Numbered from the stretch's first letter, positions 8,636 through 18,283 are shown. The stretch is DNA of 64,000 nucleotides from JAFGAV01 sp041479055 (GCA_963702835.1 OY969762.1:2356001-2420000), one strand, 5' to 3'. The notes: generated by a model not told the origin, from the sequence alone. A program made the numbers and translations.

Positions 8636-9217
8636 ATGAATAGGCGCAGCGGAGCGGCCCTCGTCCTGGCGGCCCTGGCTCTTCTCTCGGCTCAGTCGGC
8701 TCCCCAAGCGCAGGCGGTTGAACGCCAGGGAACGCTGGAAGTGTTCTTGGGCAGGTACGACATCCAGGAACCCCTGTTCAAAAAAGTTTATCAGCCGGGG
8801 AGCACAGTGCAGGGGATCATCCTTTCCTCCGCGCTTTTTTTCAATATCGATTTCTATCTGGAGCTCAAGGCCATCTACAAAACCGGCCAATTGACCTACA
8901 GCCAGGAAAAAACCAAGTTGCTGCTCGTGCCGGTATCCCTGGGGCTACGCTATGGGCTGCCCCTGGGTATTGTTGAGCCCTACGCCGGCGGCGGTCTGGA
9001 CTTCTTACTTTTTTACGAATCTAACCCGATCGGCTCCCTGTTCAACTATGTGCAGGGCAGCCATCTTCTAGGCGGTGTTTATTTGAGGTTTGCCAAGAGC
9101 TTTCCCATACTGCTCAACTTCAGGATCAAATCCACCTGGGCCCAAGCCCAGGTGAACGGGCGGAAGGTCGAACTGGGCGGGCTGGAATACGGCGGCGGTC
9201 TCGTCATCGCCTTCTGA
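8636..9217 (+). CDS. Small outer-membrane beta-barrel protein
   Basis: 193 residues with a signal peptide (MNRRSGAALVLAALALLSAQ...AQA). Alternating strands (FFNIDFYLELKAIYKTG, LGLRYGLPLGIVEPYAGGG, YLRFAKSFPILLNFRIK) end with terminal GGGLVIAF, a C-terminal Phe typical of barrel proteins. An OmpW/OprF-like eight-stranded barrel is the most likely fold; function is unknown. A GAGGA Shine-Dalgarno lies 6-7 nt before the ATG. The stop overlaps the start of the radical SAM gene (TGATG), so the two are translationally coupled. Confidence 0.65.
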   Translation: MNRRSGAALVLAALALLSAQSAPQAQAVERQGTLEVFLGRYDIQEPLFKKVYQPGSTVQGIILSSALFFNIDFYLELKAIYKTGQLTYSQEKTKLLLVPVSLGLRYGLPLGIVEPYAGGGLDFLLFYESNPIGSLFNYVQGSHLLGGVYLRFAKSFPILLNFRIKSTWAQAQVNGRKVELGGLEYGGGLVIAF

Positions 9218-10599
9218 TGCCGGGAAAAAACGTCCTTCTCCTCAACCCTCCCGGCAACAAGCTTTATATCCGGGACTACTACTGCAGCTTCTCCTCCAAG
9301 GCCGATTATTACTGGCCGCCCCAGGATTTGATTGTCCTCAGCGGCTTGCTGGACAGTTCTTGCCGGGTCTCCGTCCTGGACGCTATCATCGACAAGGTCA
9401 GCCCGGAGGATTGTCTGCGCCGCATCCTGAAGGGCGACTTCCAGGCCATCTTGTTCACTACCGGCACGGCCACCCTCAAGGCCGACCTGGACCTGGTGGA
9501 CAGGATCAAAGCCGTCCGGCCGGAAACAGTGGTCATCGCCAGCGCCGGTATCCTGAAGTTCATGGGGGAAAAGCTCCTTCGGGACTATTCCTGCCTCGAC
9601 GCCTGTCTGACGGATTTCACCGAGCCGGACCTCGTCGATTATCTGGCCGGCCGGACCGGAACCCCGTTGCGCGGGCTGATCCACCGCCGCGGCCCTGAGC
9701 TGGTCGGACCGGCCCCCAGCCCCGGCCGCACATTTGAGATCCCGGTTCCCCGTCACGACCTTTTTCCCTTCCGCAAGTACCGCATCCCTATCGCCCGCCG
9801 TCTGCCCTTCACCGTGGTGGTCACCTCGCTGGGCTGTCCTTACCGCTGCGGGTTCTGCACCGCCGGCGCCTACGGCTACAAGTCCCGGCCGGTGTCGAAC
9901 GTCATCCCCGAGCTCAAGGCCTTGAGCCGCCTGGGGGTCAGGGAGATCCTCTTTCAGGACCCGACCCTGTCCATCCGCACTGACCGGGTGGTGGAGCTCT
10001 GCCGGAAAATGATCGAGGCCGGGCTGGGGTTCAGCTGGAGCTGCAACGCCGACGTCCATTCGCTCAACGAAGAGAAAATCTCCTGGATGAAAAAGGCCGG
10101 CTGCCATACGGTCTCCATCGGCATCGAGAGCGGAGACGATGCCATTCTGAAAAAATACTCCAAACCCATCACCACGGCGGAGATCAAAGAGACCATCCGC
10201 CTGCTGAACAAGTATGGCCTCCGCATCCTGGGCTATTTCATTCTGGGCCTGCCGGGCGAAACCCGGGAGATGGCCCTCCGGACCATCAACCTGGCCAAGA
10301 AGCTGAATATCGATATCGCCTCCTTCGCCATCGCCACGCCCGATATGGGGACCAGGCTCCGGGAGGAAGCCGTGGCCAAGGGTTGGATCCCGGCCGACCT
10401 GGACTCCTGGGACAGCACCGATTATCCGCTCATCGCCTCGGGGGACATGACCCCGGAAGAAATATGGCGGATGCGCCGGAAGGCGGTGCGGACCTTCTAT
10501 CTCCGGCCCTCCTATATTCTCCGCAAGCTCGGACAAGTCCGCTCCTGGACCGACCTGAGGATGCTGGCCTCCAACGCCCTCAGCCTGCTCAGCAAATAA
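9217..10599 (+). CDS. B12-binding-type radical SAM enzyme
   Basis: 460 residues. The N-terminal ~180 residues resemble a cobalamin-binding Rossmann domain (LLNPPGN start, LSGLLD, ILFTTGTATLKADLDLVDRIK). The radical SAM cluster motif CPYRCGFC lies at about residues 206-213, followed by the TIM-barrel elements EILFQDPTLSI, SIGIESGDDAILKKYSKP and YFILGLPGETREMA. Members modify lipids, sugars or peptides by methylation or related radical chemistry; the substrate cannot be read here. Its coupling to an outer-membrane barrel and closeness to a glycosyltransferase suggest envelope component modification. Confidence 0.85.
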   Translation: MPGKNVLLLNPPGNKLYIRDYYCSFSSKADYYWPPQDLIVLSGLLDSSCRVSVLDAIIDKVSPEDCLRRILKGDFQAILFTTGTATLKADLDLVDRIKAVRPETVVIASAGILKFMGEKLLRDYSCLDACLTDFTEPDLVDYLAGRTGTPLRGLIHRRGPELVGPAPSPGRTFEIPVPRHDLFPFRKYRIPIARRLPFTVVVTSLGCPYRCGFCTAGAYGYKSRPVSNVIPELKALSRLGVREILFQDPTLSIRTDRVVELCRKMIEAGLGFSWSCNADVHSLNEEKISWMKKAGCHTVSIGIESGDDAILKKYSKPITTAEIKETIRLLNKYGLRILGYFILGLPGETREMALRTINLAKKLNIDIASFAIATPDMGTRLREEAVAKGWIPADLDSWDSTDYPLIASGDMTPEEIWRMRRKAVRTFYLRPSYILRKLGQVRSWTDLRMLASNALSLLSK

Positions 10600-10651
10600 T
10601 TCCATTTTCGGCAAGTACTCCAGAAAAGGAATGCTTGCTCCTCAGCCCGTA

Positions 10652-10680
10652 TTGTCTGCCCCGGGGGAATACGCTATATT
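10652..10680 (+). promoter_or_regulatory. Promoter of the 10689 gene, leaderless type
   Basis: TTGTCT (10652-10657), 17-bp spacer, TATATT (10675-10680). The ATG begins 8 nt later with no Shine-Dalgarno between. Confidence 0.7.
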
Positions 10681-10688
10681 AATTCCCC

Positions 10689-13082
10689 ATGCCATCCCTT
10701 TCTTCCTCCAGGTCTTCCCGGGCGGTGCTGTGGACGGTCATCGTCCTGGCCCTGGCCGTGAGGCTGGTGGGCATCACCTGGGGGCTGCCGAATATTTTCC
10801 ATGTGGACGAGAACTGGTTCGCCCAGCTAGCCATGAAGCACTTCCGGGGCGACCTGAACCCGCATTTCTTCCACGTCCCTTCCCTGTACACCTACATGGT
10901 CACGGGTGTGTGGGGGCTTTACTATCTGGGCGGCAAGGCTTTGGGCACATTCTCCTCCCCGGCCGACTTCAACGAAGCCTATCTCCACAACGCCACGGTC
11001 TTTATCCTCCTCGGCAGGCTGGTTACCCTCCTGTTTAGCGTGGGAACGGTCATCATGCTTTACCTGTTGGGCAAGAAAATGTTCAACTTCCGCACCGGCC
11101 TGCTGGCCGCCCTGTTCCTGACTTTTTCCCTGGACCACGTCAAAATCTCACATGATTTCGTCCCGGACGTGGCCATGGTTTTTTTCCTCCTGCCGTCCTT
11201 CTTTTTCATCTGGCGCGTCTATATTCGTGGCCGACTGGGCGATTATCTCCTGGCCGGTCTGTTTGCCGGCTTGGCCTTCACCACTAAATACGGCGGCCTA
11301 TTCCTTTTCCTGCCCCTGGTCCTGGCCCATATCTTCCGGCAGAGCGAAAAAAAGCGGCCGGTATGGAGTTGGATTTTTGACCTGAGACTGGTCGGCGCCG
11401 GCCTGGTTTTTATCGCCGTCTTTTTCCTGGGCACGCCCTACGCCCTTCTGGATTTCCCGAAATTCAAAACCGACTTTATGTGGCAGTCCCAGCATTTGAC
11501 TTCGATAGGCCATTACGGCTCATCCACGGCCATGCCTTCCTGGCTGTTCTATATTCGTCACGGGTTCAAGGAGAACATCGGCTCGCTGGCCCAATGGCTC
11601 TGCTTGGGCGGCCTGGTCCTCGGTCTGGCCCGCCGCCGCAAGAAAGATATTCTCCTCCTGTCCATGCCGCTGGTCATGTTCATCCTCATCGGCACCTGGA
11701 AAGCCTATGCCACCCGCTACTTGCTGCCCATCATCCCCTTTTTCATCCTGCTGGCCGCCGTTTTTCTGGATTTTCTTCTGAGCCAGATCGGTCCGCTGTG
11801 GCGAAAGATGAAGATCCGGCTTCGGCCCGGCCTGGAGAAGACTTTGACCGCAGCCCTAGCCGCTGTTTTTTTTGTCTCCCCGGTCGTCAAGGTGTTCCGT
11901 TTCGACCAGCAGCTGACGCGTCCGGACACCCGGGTCGTGGCGGAAAGATGGATCGAGGCCAACATCCCGCCCCGCACCCGGATTGCCACCGAATCCTACG
12001 GACCGCCGCTCTCGCCCCGCCGGTACATCGTCCTGCTCCGGCACAGCCTGAGCCAAGTGGACCTGGATTGGCTCTCCCTGCGCAAGGTGCGCTATGTGGT
12101 GGTCAACGACATCATGTACAGCCGCTTTCTGGAAGCCCCGCGGGAATTCCCCCGGGAGGTGTCGTTCTACAAGTCGCTCGAGGAGAAAACCGTGCTGGTC
12201 AAGACCTTCCGGCCGCGCTGGGACGAAGAGCTGGTGGACCTCCACAACCCCACCATCAAAGTCTATCGCCTGACGGCTCTCCCCGATTATTCCTATCCCG
12301 GGAACTTTTCTCAGTTCTTCCAGGAAATCGTCCTGCAGCCTTCATCCCGGGGCGGAGGGCTTCTCCAGGTCGTTTGTCGGCCCGGCCAGTCGGCCGGAGG
12401 CGACGAGATTGTCAAAAACCCCTACTTGCGGATTACCGGGGCTGAGGGCCGGGAGATCCTTAAATGGACCTGGCGGCAGGGCGAACTCGGCCAGGGACCT
12501 GCGGAGGTTCTGACAGCCGAGAAGCGGCTCATGCCGATCCCCGGCCCGTTCAATATCTGGCTGGGCTACGAGTTCGAGTTCTCTCCCAAGCCCTGGCTGT
12601 TCGCCCCGGAAGGGCCGTTGCGCAAGGAGTATCTCCTGGCCGAAGGCTTGGATGGAACAGCGCTCCAGCGGTTCGGGCTGCACTTCCTCTTCTACTACAC
12701 GCGGTTTCCCAACAAACGGGGGGACGACTATTCCCAGGTTGTGGTCCTATCCAAGACGGCGGATCATTGGGAGGTTTTTTCCACGGCTTTCGGCGGCAAA
12801 ATCCGCTGGGCCGACTGCTATGTCCTTAATCCTTTCGTCCGGCTGGTCGCTCCCGACAACCGGGAAATTGCCGGCTTTCGTCTCTTTGAAGGCCGGGTGG
12901 GCGTCTACCAGGCTGAAAAAAAAGCTCCGGTCCGCAAGCGGCAAGGCTTGGCCTCCCTTCCCGCAGCCTTCAAAGTTCAGGTTGGATATGAATATTTCTA
13001 CGACATCCGTAGGCCGGAGCTGGCCGGCGGCCCGGAGGTCATTGAAATTCCCTCTCCGCAAAGACAGAAGCCGCCTTCTTAG
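10689..13082 (+). CDS. GT-C family glycosyltransferase (ArnT/PMT-like) with long soluble C-terminus
   Basis: 797 residues. The first ~370 residues have about ten membrane segments. The first periplasmic loop carries the acidic motif FHVDENWF (about residues 36-43), as in GT39/GT83 enzymes that use polyprenyl-phosphate sugars. The next ~400 residues are soluble, including VGYEYFYDIRRPE near the end and two aromatic, strand-rich segments. Likely role: transfer of a sugar from a lipid carrier to an envelope acceptor at the periplasmic face. The C-terminal half is much longer than ArnT and its role is unknown. It has its own leaderless-type promoter. Confidence 0.75.
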   Translation: MPSLSSSRSSRAVLWTVIVLALAVRLVGITWGLPNIFHVDENWFAQLAMKHFRGDLNPHFFHVPSLYTYMVTGVWGLYYLGGKALGTFSSPADFNEAYLHNATVFILLGRLVTLLFSVGTVIMLYLLGKKMFNFRTGLLAALFLTFSLDHVKISHDFVPDVAMVFFLLPSFFFIWRVYIRGRLGDYLLAGLFAGLAFTTKYGGLFLFLPLVLAHIFRQSEKKRPVWSWIFDLRLVGAGLVFIAVFFLGTPYALLDFPKFKTDFMWQSQHLTSIGHYGSSTAMPSWLFYIRHGFKENIGSLAQWLCLGGLVLGLARRRKKDILLLSMPLVMFILIGTWKAYATRYLLPIIPFFILLAAVFLDFLLSQIGPLWRKMKIRLRPGLEKTLTAALAAVFFVSPVVKVFRFDQQLTRPDTRVVAERWIEANIPPRTRIATESYGPPLSPRRYIVLLRHSLSQVDLDWLSLRKVRYVVVNDIMYSRFLEAPREFPREVSFYKSLEEKTVLVKTFRPRWDEELVDLHNPTIKVYRLTALPDYSYPGNFSQFFQEIVLQPSSRGGGLLQVVCRPGQSAGGDEIVKNPYLRITGAEGREILKWTWRQGELGQGPAEVLTAEKRLMPIPGPFNIWLGYEFEFSPKPWLFAPEGPLRKEYLLAEGLDGTALQRFGLHFLFYYTRFPNKRGDDYSQVVVLSKTADHWEVFSTAFGGKIRWADCYVLNPFVRLVAPDNREIAGFRLFEGRVGVYQAEKKAPVRKRQGLASLPAAFKVQVGYEYFYDIRRPELAGGPEVIEIPSPQRQKPPS

Positions 13083-13110
13083 AGACAGTTTCTCCGTTCT
13101 GTCGAACCAT

Positions 13111-13200
13111 AGGAAAGGCGCTACTCCAATTTATTAACCCCCAACTCGCTGAGTCAATGAGGAGGGAGCTTGTAAGCGTCTCCGGAAAGGTTGAAGGACG
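13111..13200 (+). repeat. Palindromic repeat family B, copy 1 (degraded)
   Basis: Contains AATTTATTAACCCCC, a short arm pair and the right end GCGTCTCCGGAAAGG. It matches the copies at 45001-45100 and 60357-60458, while its left end is eroded. It lies between the glycosyltransferase gene and ftsK. Confidence 0.6.
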
Positions 13201-13217
13201 GGAAGCCGGCGCAGATA

Positions 13218-13226
13218 TGTTATAAT
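13218..13226 (+). promoter_or_regulatory. Extended -10 promoter of ftsK, leaderless type
   Basis: TGTTATAAT gives an extended -10 (TGn-TATAAT, TATAAT at 13221-13226). No good -35 sits 17 bp upstream. The TATAAT overlaps the first possible ATG (13225) and lies 7 nt before the ATG at 13234, so the mRNA would start at that codon. Confidence 0.6.
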
Positions 13227-13233
13227 GAGCGCG

Positions 13234-15558
13234 ATGAGCAAGAAAGTGCGGCGCAATCTGGAGCGCGCCTCGACAAGGAACCGAAAAAAGCAGCAGGTCA
13301 GGCCAGGGGACATCGTTGGCCTTATCCTGGCCTTTTTGGCCCTTTTTCTCCTGGTCAGCTTATTCTCCTATCAGGCCGCTGATACGGCCCAGAAAATGGA
13401 AGGAGCGGCTAAAATCCGCAACCTGGGCGGACGGTTGGGGGCAGGCCTGGCCGAGGGCCTGATCCAGGCGCTGGGCCTGTTTGCCTTTCTGCTTCCCTTC
13501 GGACTCGGCGGCCTCAGCCTGGCCATCCTGCTCCGCTCGGACAGAAAACGGTTTCTCCTCCGCAGCGCGGCTGTTCTGGCTTTGCTGCTCATTTTCAGCG
13601 CCCTCCTCACCCTGATCTTTCCAAAGATCTCGCTCCGAGGAGGTCAGTTCCCGGCCGGCGGTCTGTTGGGGGATGCGGTGTCCTTCCTCCTGGTCCGTTA
13701 CTTAGGCCCCACCGGCTCCTACATCTTCCTGGCGGCCATCCTCCTGGTCTTCTTCATGGCGGCCACCGGGCTGTCCTTGGGAAAAATCATCCGCTTTTTC
13801 TCCGGAGCGGCCCGCCTGGCCTCCCAGGAGGTCCGCATCAAGATCACCGAGCCCCAAAAAACTTTAGAAGAGGAACCGGCGGCCGAGGCCGCCGAGGAAC
13901 AAGCGGAAGCGTTCGGAGAAGTATCTAGGAAAACGGCTTCCAGGCCAGCGGAAGCATCACCAACGGAGCCCGGAGAGCCGCGCCGGGCGGGCCGTCCGCC
14001 CCTCCTCATCCGCAGAGCCCAAACTTTTGCCTCCAAGCCTACCGCCCAACCGCTTCTGCCCGGAGTCGAGCCGCCCGGGGTGTATGAGTTCCCGCCCTTC
14101 ACCCTTCTCGACCCCGGCCAGCCCGCGGAAAAGATCGACAAGGAAGAGCTGCTGGAGAAAAAGCGGCGGATCGAGGAGAAGCTTCGCGAGTTCCGGGTCG
14201 AGGGCGAGGTCCGGGAGTGTCATCCCGGCCCGGTCATCACCACCTACGAATTCTATCCCTATCCCGGAGTCAAGGTCAGCCAGGTGGCCAGCCTGTCCGA
14301 GGATTTATCCCTGGCCCTGGGCGCGGAATCGGTGCGCATCCAGCGCATCCCGGGAAAATCCTCCCTGGGCCTGGAGGTCCCCAACAACAAACGGGAAATC
14401 ATCAAGCTGCGCGACATCCTCCAGTCGGAAAAATTCATCAACTCGCCCTCCAAACTGACCTTCGCCGTGGGCAAGACCGTGCACGACGATGTGTACGTTA
14501 CCGACCTGGCCATTATGCCCCACCTTCTCATCGCCGGGGCCACGGGCTCGGGCAAGAGCGTGGCTCTCAACGCCTTGATCGCCAGCATCCTCTACAAGGC
14601 CACGCCGGCCGAGGTCAAGCTGGTCCTGATCGACCCCAAAAGGCTGGAATTCTCCCTCTACGACGGCATCCCCCATCTCTTCAGCCCGGTCATCACCGAC
14701 CCCAAGAAAGCGGGCGCCGTGCTGATGGACGCTATCAAGAAGATGGAGGACCGCTATCACAAGCTCCACAGCCTCAAGGTCCGCAACATCGAGCAGTACA
14801 ACCAGCAGGTCAAGCAGATCCGGGAAGAAAAGGGGAGGAAGCTGACCGAGGAGGAAAAGGCAGAGCTGCGGCCCCTGCCCTACGTCGTCATCATCATCGA
14901 CGAGCTGGCCGAGCTGATGATGGTGGCCGCCCAGGACGTGGAATACTGCATCGGCCGGATCGCCCAGCTGGCCCGGGCCGTGGGCATCCACCTGGTGTTG
15001 GCCACCCAGCGGCCCTCCATCGACGTCATCACCGGCACCATCAAGAACAATTTTTCCTGCCGGATCGCCTTCCACGTTCCGCAGATGGTGGACTCGCGGA
15101 CCATCATCGACTCGGGGGGCGCCGAAAAGCTCCTGGGCCAGGGGGACATGCTGTTCATCCCGCCCAATTTTCCCCGCCTCATCCGTCTCCATTGCGCCTT
15201 CATCTCCATGCCCGAAGTCCGACGGCTGGTCAAGTTCGTCAAGGAACAGGGCGCCCCGGAGTACGACGAAAGGATTGTCCGGGTCATCAAGGCCAGCGGC
15301 GAACATGACTGGGGCGACCTGGGGGAGAAGGATGAGCTCTACGATAAAGCGCTGGGGCTCATCCTGTCCGCCGGGCAGGCCTCCGTCTCCTTCCTGCAGC
15401 GGCGCCTCAAGCTGGGCTACGCCCGGGCGGCCCGCATCATCGACCAAATGGAGCAGGAGGGCTTGCTGGGGCCGGGCGAGGGCAGCAAACCGCGCGAGAT
15501 CCTGGTGGACCCCAAAACCTACTTCGAAACGGCGGACAAGACTCGGAAAGTGGACTGA
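13234..15558 (+). CDS. ftsK: DNA translocase FtsK/SpoIIIE
   Basis: 774 residues. It has four N-terminal membrane segments (residues ~20-190), a charged linker (~195-300), then the RecA-like motor. Walker A GATGSGKSVALN is near residue 435, Walker B IIIDELAELMM near 553, followed by LVLATQRPS. The C-terminal ~65 residues form the winged-helix gamma domain (VSFLQRRLKLGYARAARIIDQ) that reads KOPS-like DNA signals. It pumps chromosome ends across the division septum. Start: ATG 13234 is chosen over 13225 because the -10 box overlaps 13225. It shares a TGATG overlap with the next gene. Confidence 0.95.
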   Translation: MSKKVRRNLERASTRNRKKQQVRPGDIVGLILAFLALFLLVSLFSYQAADTAQKMEGAAKIRNLGGRLGAGLAEGLIQALGLFAFLLPFGLGGLSLAILLRSDRKRFLLRSAAVLALLLIFSALLTLIFPKISLRGGQFPAGGLLGDAVSFLLVRYLGPTGSYIFLAAILLVFFMAATGLSLGKIIRFFSGAARLASQEVRIKITEPQKTLEEEPAAEAAEEQAEAFGEVSRKTASRPAEASPTEPGEPRRAGRPPLLIRRAQTFASKPTAQPLLPGVEPPGVYEFPPFTLLDPGQPAEKIDKEELLEKKRRIEEKLREFRVEGEVRECHPGPVITTYEFYPYPGVKVSQVASLSEDLSLALGAESVRIQRIPGKSSLGLEVPNNKREIIKLRDILQSEKFINSPSKLTFAVGKTVHDDVYVTDLAIMPHLLIAGATGSGKSVALNALIASILYKATPAEVKLVLIDPKRLEFSLYDGIPHLFSPVITDPKKAGAVLMDAIKKMEDRYHKLHSLKVRNIEQYNQQVKQIREEKGRKLTEEEKAELRPLPYVVIIIDELAELMMVAAQDVEYCIGRIAQLARAVGIHLVLATQRPSIDVITGTIKNNFSCRIAFHVPQMVDSRTIIDSGGAEKLLGQGDMLFIPPNFPRLIRLHCAFISMPEVRRLVKFVKEQGAPEYDERIVRVIKASGEHDWGDLGEKDELYDKALGLILSAGQASVSFLQRRLKLGYARAARIIDQMEQEGLLGPGEGSKPREILVDPKTYFETADKTRKVD

Positions 15559-17651
15559 TGGGACGCCGCCGGGAGATCAAGCGCGCCCTCCAGGACCGTA
15601 ACCTTCAGGCCGCTTTAAAAAAAGCCTCCGGCCATCATTATGAGAAGGTCAGCCGCACCACCGGAGAGCTTCCCTGGGCGGAGATCAAGGAGCGAGCGCA
15701 GGCCATCCGCCGAGAAGGCGTGAAGCGTCTCCCGGAACTCATGGCCCGTTTCCGGGAGGAAGCGGAAAAGGCCGGGGCCCGGACCTACCAGGCCTCCACG
15801 CCCGAGGAAGCCTGCCGGACGATCGAACATATCTGCCGGGAGAAAAAGGCCCGGCTCATCGTCAAATCGAAATCCATGGTCTCCGAAGAAATCGGCCTGA
15901 ACGGCTATCTGGAGAAGAGCGGCTTCCAGGTGGTGGAGACCGACTTGGGCGAATGGATCGTTCAGCTGGCCGGCGAGCGCCCCTCGCACATCACCGCGCC
16001 CGCCCTGCACAAGACTAAGGAGGAGGTGGCCGCCCTCCTCAGCCGTCGATTGGGCCGGCCCGTTCCCCCCGACATCCCGGAGATGGTCCGCCTGGCCAGG
16101 GAGGAGTTGCGCCAGGCTTTCCTTGAGGCCGACATCGGCTTGTCCGGGGCCAACCTGGCCATAGCCGAATCCGGCACCCTGGCCATCGTCAGCAACGAGG
16201 GCAACGCCCGGCTGGTCACCACCCTGCCACCCGTCCACATCGCCCTGATCTCGGCCGAAAAATTCGTAGAGACCATGGAGCAGGCGGTCATCCTGCTCAA
16301 AGCCCTCATCACCTCCTCCTCGGGCCTGAAGATGACTTCCTACCTTTCCTTTATCACCGGCCCGAGTAAGACCACCGACATCGAGAAGGAGTTGGTGGTG
16401 GGCGTCCATGGCCCGCGTGAAGTCCACATCATCATCCTGGACAACGGCCGGCTTCGGGCGGCCAAGGAGCCGGACGGGCAGGAGGTCCTGACCTGCCTGA
16501 AATGCGGGGGCTGCATGCTGGTCTGTCCCGTATTCCAGGCGGTCGGCGGATACTGCTTCGGCGGGCCCGTCTATCAAGGCGGGATAGGCGGCTTGCTGAC
16601 GGTGGTCACCCGCTCTTTGGGCCAGGGGCTCTCCGCCGCCGACTTCTGCGCCGACTGCAAAAAATGCGAGGACTTCTGTCCGGTCGGCATCCGCACCGGC
16701 GACCTGCTCCTCGGCCTCAAGCTGCGCCGCGGCCCGGCCCTCTGGGAGAGGATGCTCAGCGGCCTGTTCCGTCATGCCCGCTGGCAGGAGGCCGGAGCAC
16801 GGCTGGCGTCCTCGCTTCTCCGGCCCTGGGTCAAAGCAGGCCTACTCCGGATACCGGGAAGCCGCCTGGCCCTGCCCGCCCTCCGCTATCGTCGCGGCCG
16901 CCGGGCGGCGGGGGACGGCCCTCAGAAAATTTATCTTTTCCAGGGGTGCCTGGCCAAATTTTTTTTCCCCGAGGTCAAGGACAGCGTTCTGGACGTCCTA
17001 GCCCGCTTCGGTTTCCGGGCGGTCTGCCCGGAGGATCAGGTCTGCTGCGGGGCGCCCAGCCTCCACCTCGGATGCGCCGACGACCTAGGGAGCCTGGCCG
17101 AGGCCAACCTGCGCTCTTTTGAGCGGGAGGCGCCGGACATCATCCTGACCGTCTGCCCGACCGGCCATGCCCTGTTAAAGAAGCTCTATCCGCAGCTCCT
17201 GCCGAAGGCCGGGCGCTGGTCGGACAAGGTTCATGATTTTACGGAGTTCATGGTCCGCCGCGGCTTCCTGCCCCGGCCCGCTAAAGGAGAGAAGGAGGCC
17301 TTCTACCACCATCCCTGCCACGCCCTTTATGAGCTCCAGGTGCGGGAGGAGCCTTTGCGGCTGTTGGAGTCCGCCGGCTACCGGCCCAGGGCCGAGGATG
17401 AACCTTATAGCTGCTGCGGTTTCTGTGGCGTGTTCTCTCTCAAAAATCCTGCGCTCTCGAAGCACATCTGGAAAGACAAGGAAAAAAGAATCAAAGACAG
17501 CGGGGCCGGGCTAGTGGTCACCGATTGCCCAGGCTGCCTCTTTCAGATCATGTCCAAGCTCAAACCGGCCGAGCCGAGGATCGAGGTCAGGCACTCGGCC
17601 GAGATTTTGGCCGCCGCTTGTTCGGCGGCCGAGACGAAGACAAACCCTTAG
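15558..17651 (+). CDS. Fused LutB-LutA-like iron-sulfur protein (LUD + ferredoxin + CCG domains)
   Basis: 697 residues. Residues ~40-290 form a LUD domain (IVKSKSMVSEEIGLN, AESGTLAIVSNEGNAR). Two 4Fe-4S motifs follow: CLKCGGCMLVCP near residue 312 and CADCKKCEDFCP near 364. From ~455 onward there are two cysteine-rich CCG domains (CCGAPSLHLGC, HHPCHALYE, CCGFCGVF, DCPGC). In Bacillus, LutA and LutB are separate subunits of an L-lactate oxidation complex; here they are one chain. No LutC gene is adjacent. It probably donates electrons from a hydroxyacid such as lactate. It is translationally coupled to ftsK, which is an unexpected partner. Confidence 0.85.
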   Translation: MGRRREIKRALQDRNLQAALKKASGHHYEKVSRTTGELPWAEIKERAQAIRREGVKRLPELMARFREEAEKAGARTYQASTPEEACRTIEHICREKKARLIVKSKSMVSEEIGLNGYLEKSGFQVVETDLGEWIVQLAGERPSHITAPALHKTKEEVAALLSRRLGRPVPPDIPEMVRLAREELRQAFLEADIGLSGANLAIAESGTLAIVSNEGNARLVTTLPPVHIALISAEKFVETMEQAVILLKALITSSSGLKMTSYLSFITGPSKTTDIEKELVVGVHGPREVHIIILDNGRLRAAKEPDGQEVLTCLKCGGCMLVCPVFQAVGGYCFGGPVYQGGIGGLLTVVTRSLGQGLSAADFCADCKKCEDFCPVGIRTGDLLLGLKLRRGPALWERMLSGLFRHARWQEAGARLASSLLRPWVKAGLLRIPGSRLALPALRYRRGRRAAGDGPQKIYLFQGCLAKFFFPEVKDSVLDVLARFGFRAVCPEDQVCCGAPSLHLGCADDLGSLAEANLRSFEREAPDIILTVCPTGHALLKKLYPQLLPKAGRWSDKVHDFTEFMVRRGFLPRPAKGEKEAFYHHPCHALYELQVREEPLRLLESAGYRPRAEDEPYSCCGFCGVFSLKNPALSKHIWKDKEKRIKDSGAGLVVTDCPGCLFQIMSKLKPAEPRIEVRHSAEILAAACSAAETKTNP

Positions 17652-17664
17652 GCCTCCGGGCCGC

Positions 17665-18283
17665 TCAGTGGGACAGGACCGGTTTAGAAACTTGGTTCCT
17701 TTTCTGCCAGCCGTCGGCCGGCACGGTCAAGAAGGCCTCCACGATTTCGGGATCGAATTGAGCCCCCCGGCAGCGGCGGATCTCTGCGGCGGCAGCCCTG
17801 AAAGAACGGCCGAGACGATAGGGACGGTCCGAGGTCATGGCCTCCAGGGCGTCGGCCACGGCCAGGATCTTAGCCGGAAAGGGGATCGAGGCCCCGGCCA
17901 TGCCGAACGGATAGCCCCGGCCGTCGCACCGTTCGTGGTGATAGAGGACCACCCGTGAGGCTTCCCTTAGAAAATTGAAATCGGCCATCATTTCATAGCC
18001 CCACAGCGGATGTTCTTGAATGACCCTCAATTCCAGGCGGGACAGCCGCTCCCGTTTCATCAGGATGCGAGAGGGGATGCCCATCTTGCCGATGTCATGG
18101 AACAGAGCGCTCATCTCCAAACACTGCAGAAAAATTGATCTCCCGGATGGCCAGGGCCTTGGCCAAGAGGAGGGCATAGCTCGCCACCAGTTGAGAATGT
18201 TCCCAAAATTCCGCCTCCCTCTCGGGATCGGCGCAAAACCGGACAATCTCCCGTCCCAGGAAGGCCGAATGAAGAATCAACAT
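17665..18283 (-). CDS. HD-GYP/HD domain phosphohydrolase (frameshifted)
   Basis: Two frames together give a ~205-residue protein starting MLILHSAFLGREIV. The HD metal motif is LFHDIGKMGIP; downstream are EHPLWGYEMM, HHERCDGRGYP and AVADALEAMTSDRPYR, matching the HD-GYP cyclic-di-GMP phosphodiesterase pattern (HHE..DG.GYP). The reading frame breaks at five A residues on the plus strand (18130-18134); removing one base restores REINFLQCLEMS. It has no receiver or membrane domain. It is divergent from the ECF sigma gene. The break may be a sequencing error or a true lesion. Confidence 0.75.

Noticed and set aside
9079..10614. 511-codon minus-strand open frame opposite the radical SAM gene
   Set aside because: The sense frame has the CxxxCxxC motif and barrel elements; the antisense has none and no start signals.
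13083..13224. A standard leader with Shine-Dalgarno for ftsK (GGAGGGAG at 13161)
   Set aside because: That GGAGG lies inside the family B repeat, more than 60 nt before the start, and is the arm of a palindrome.
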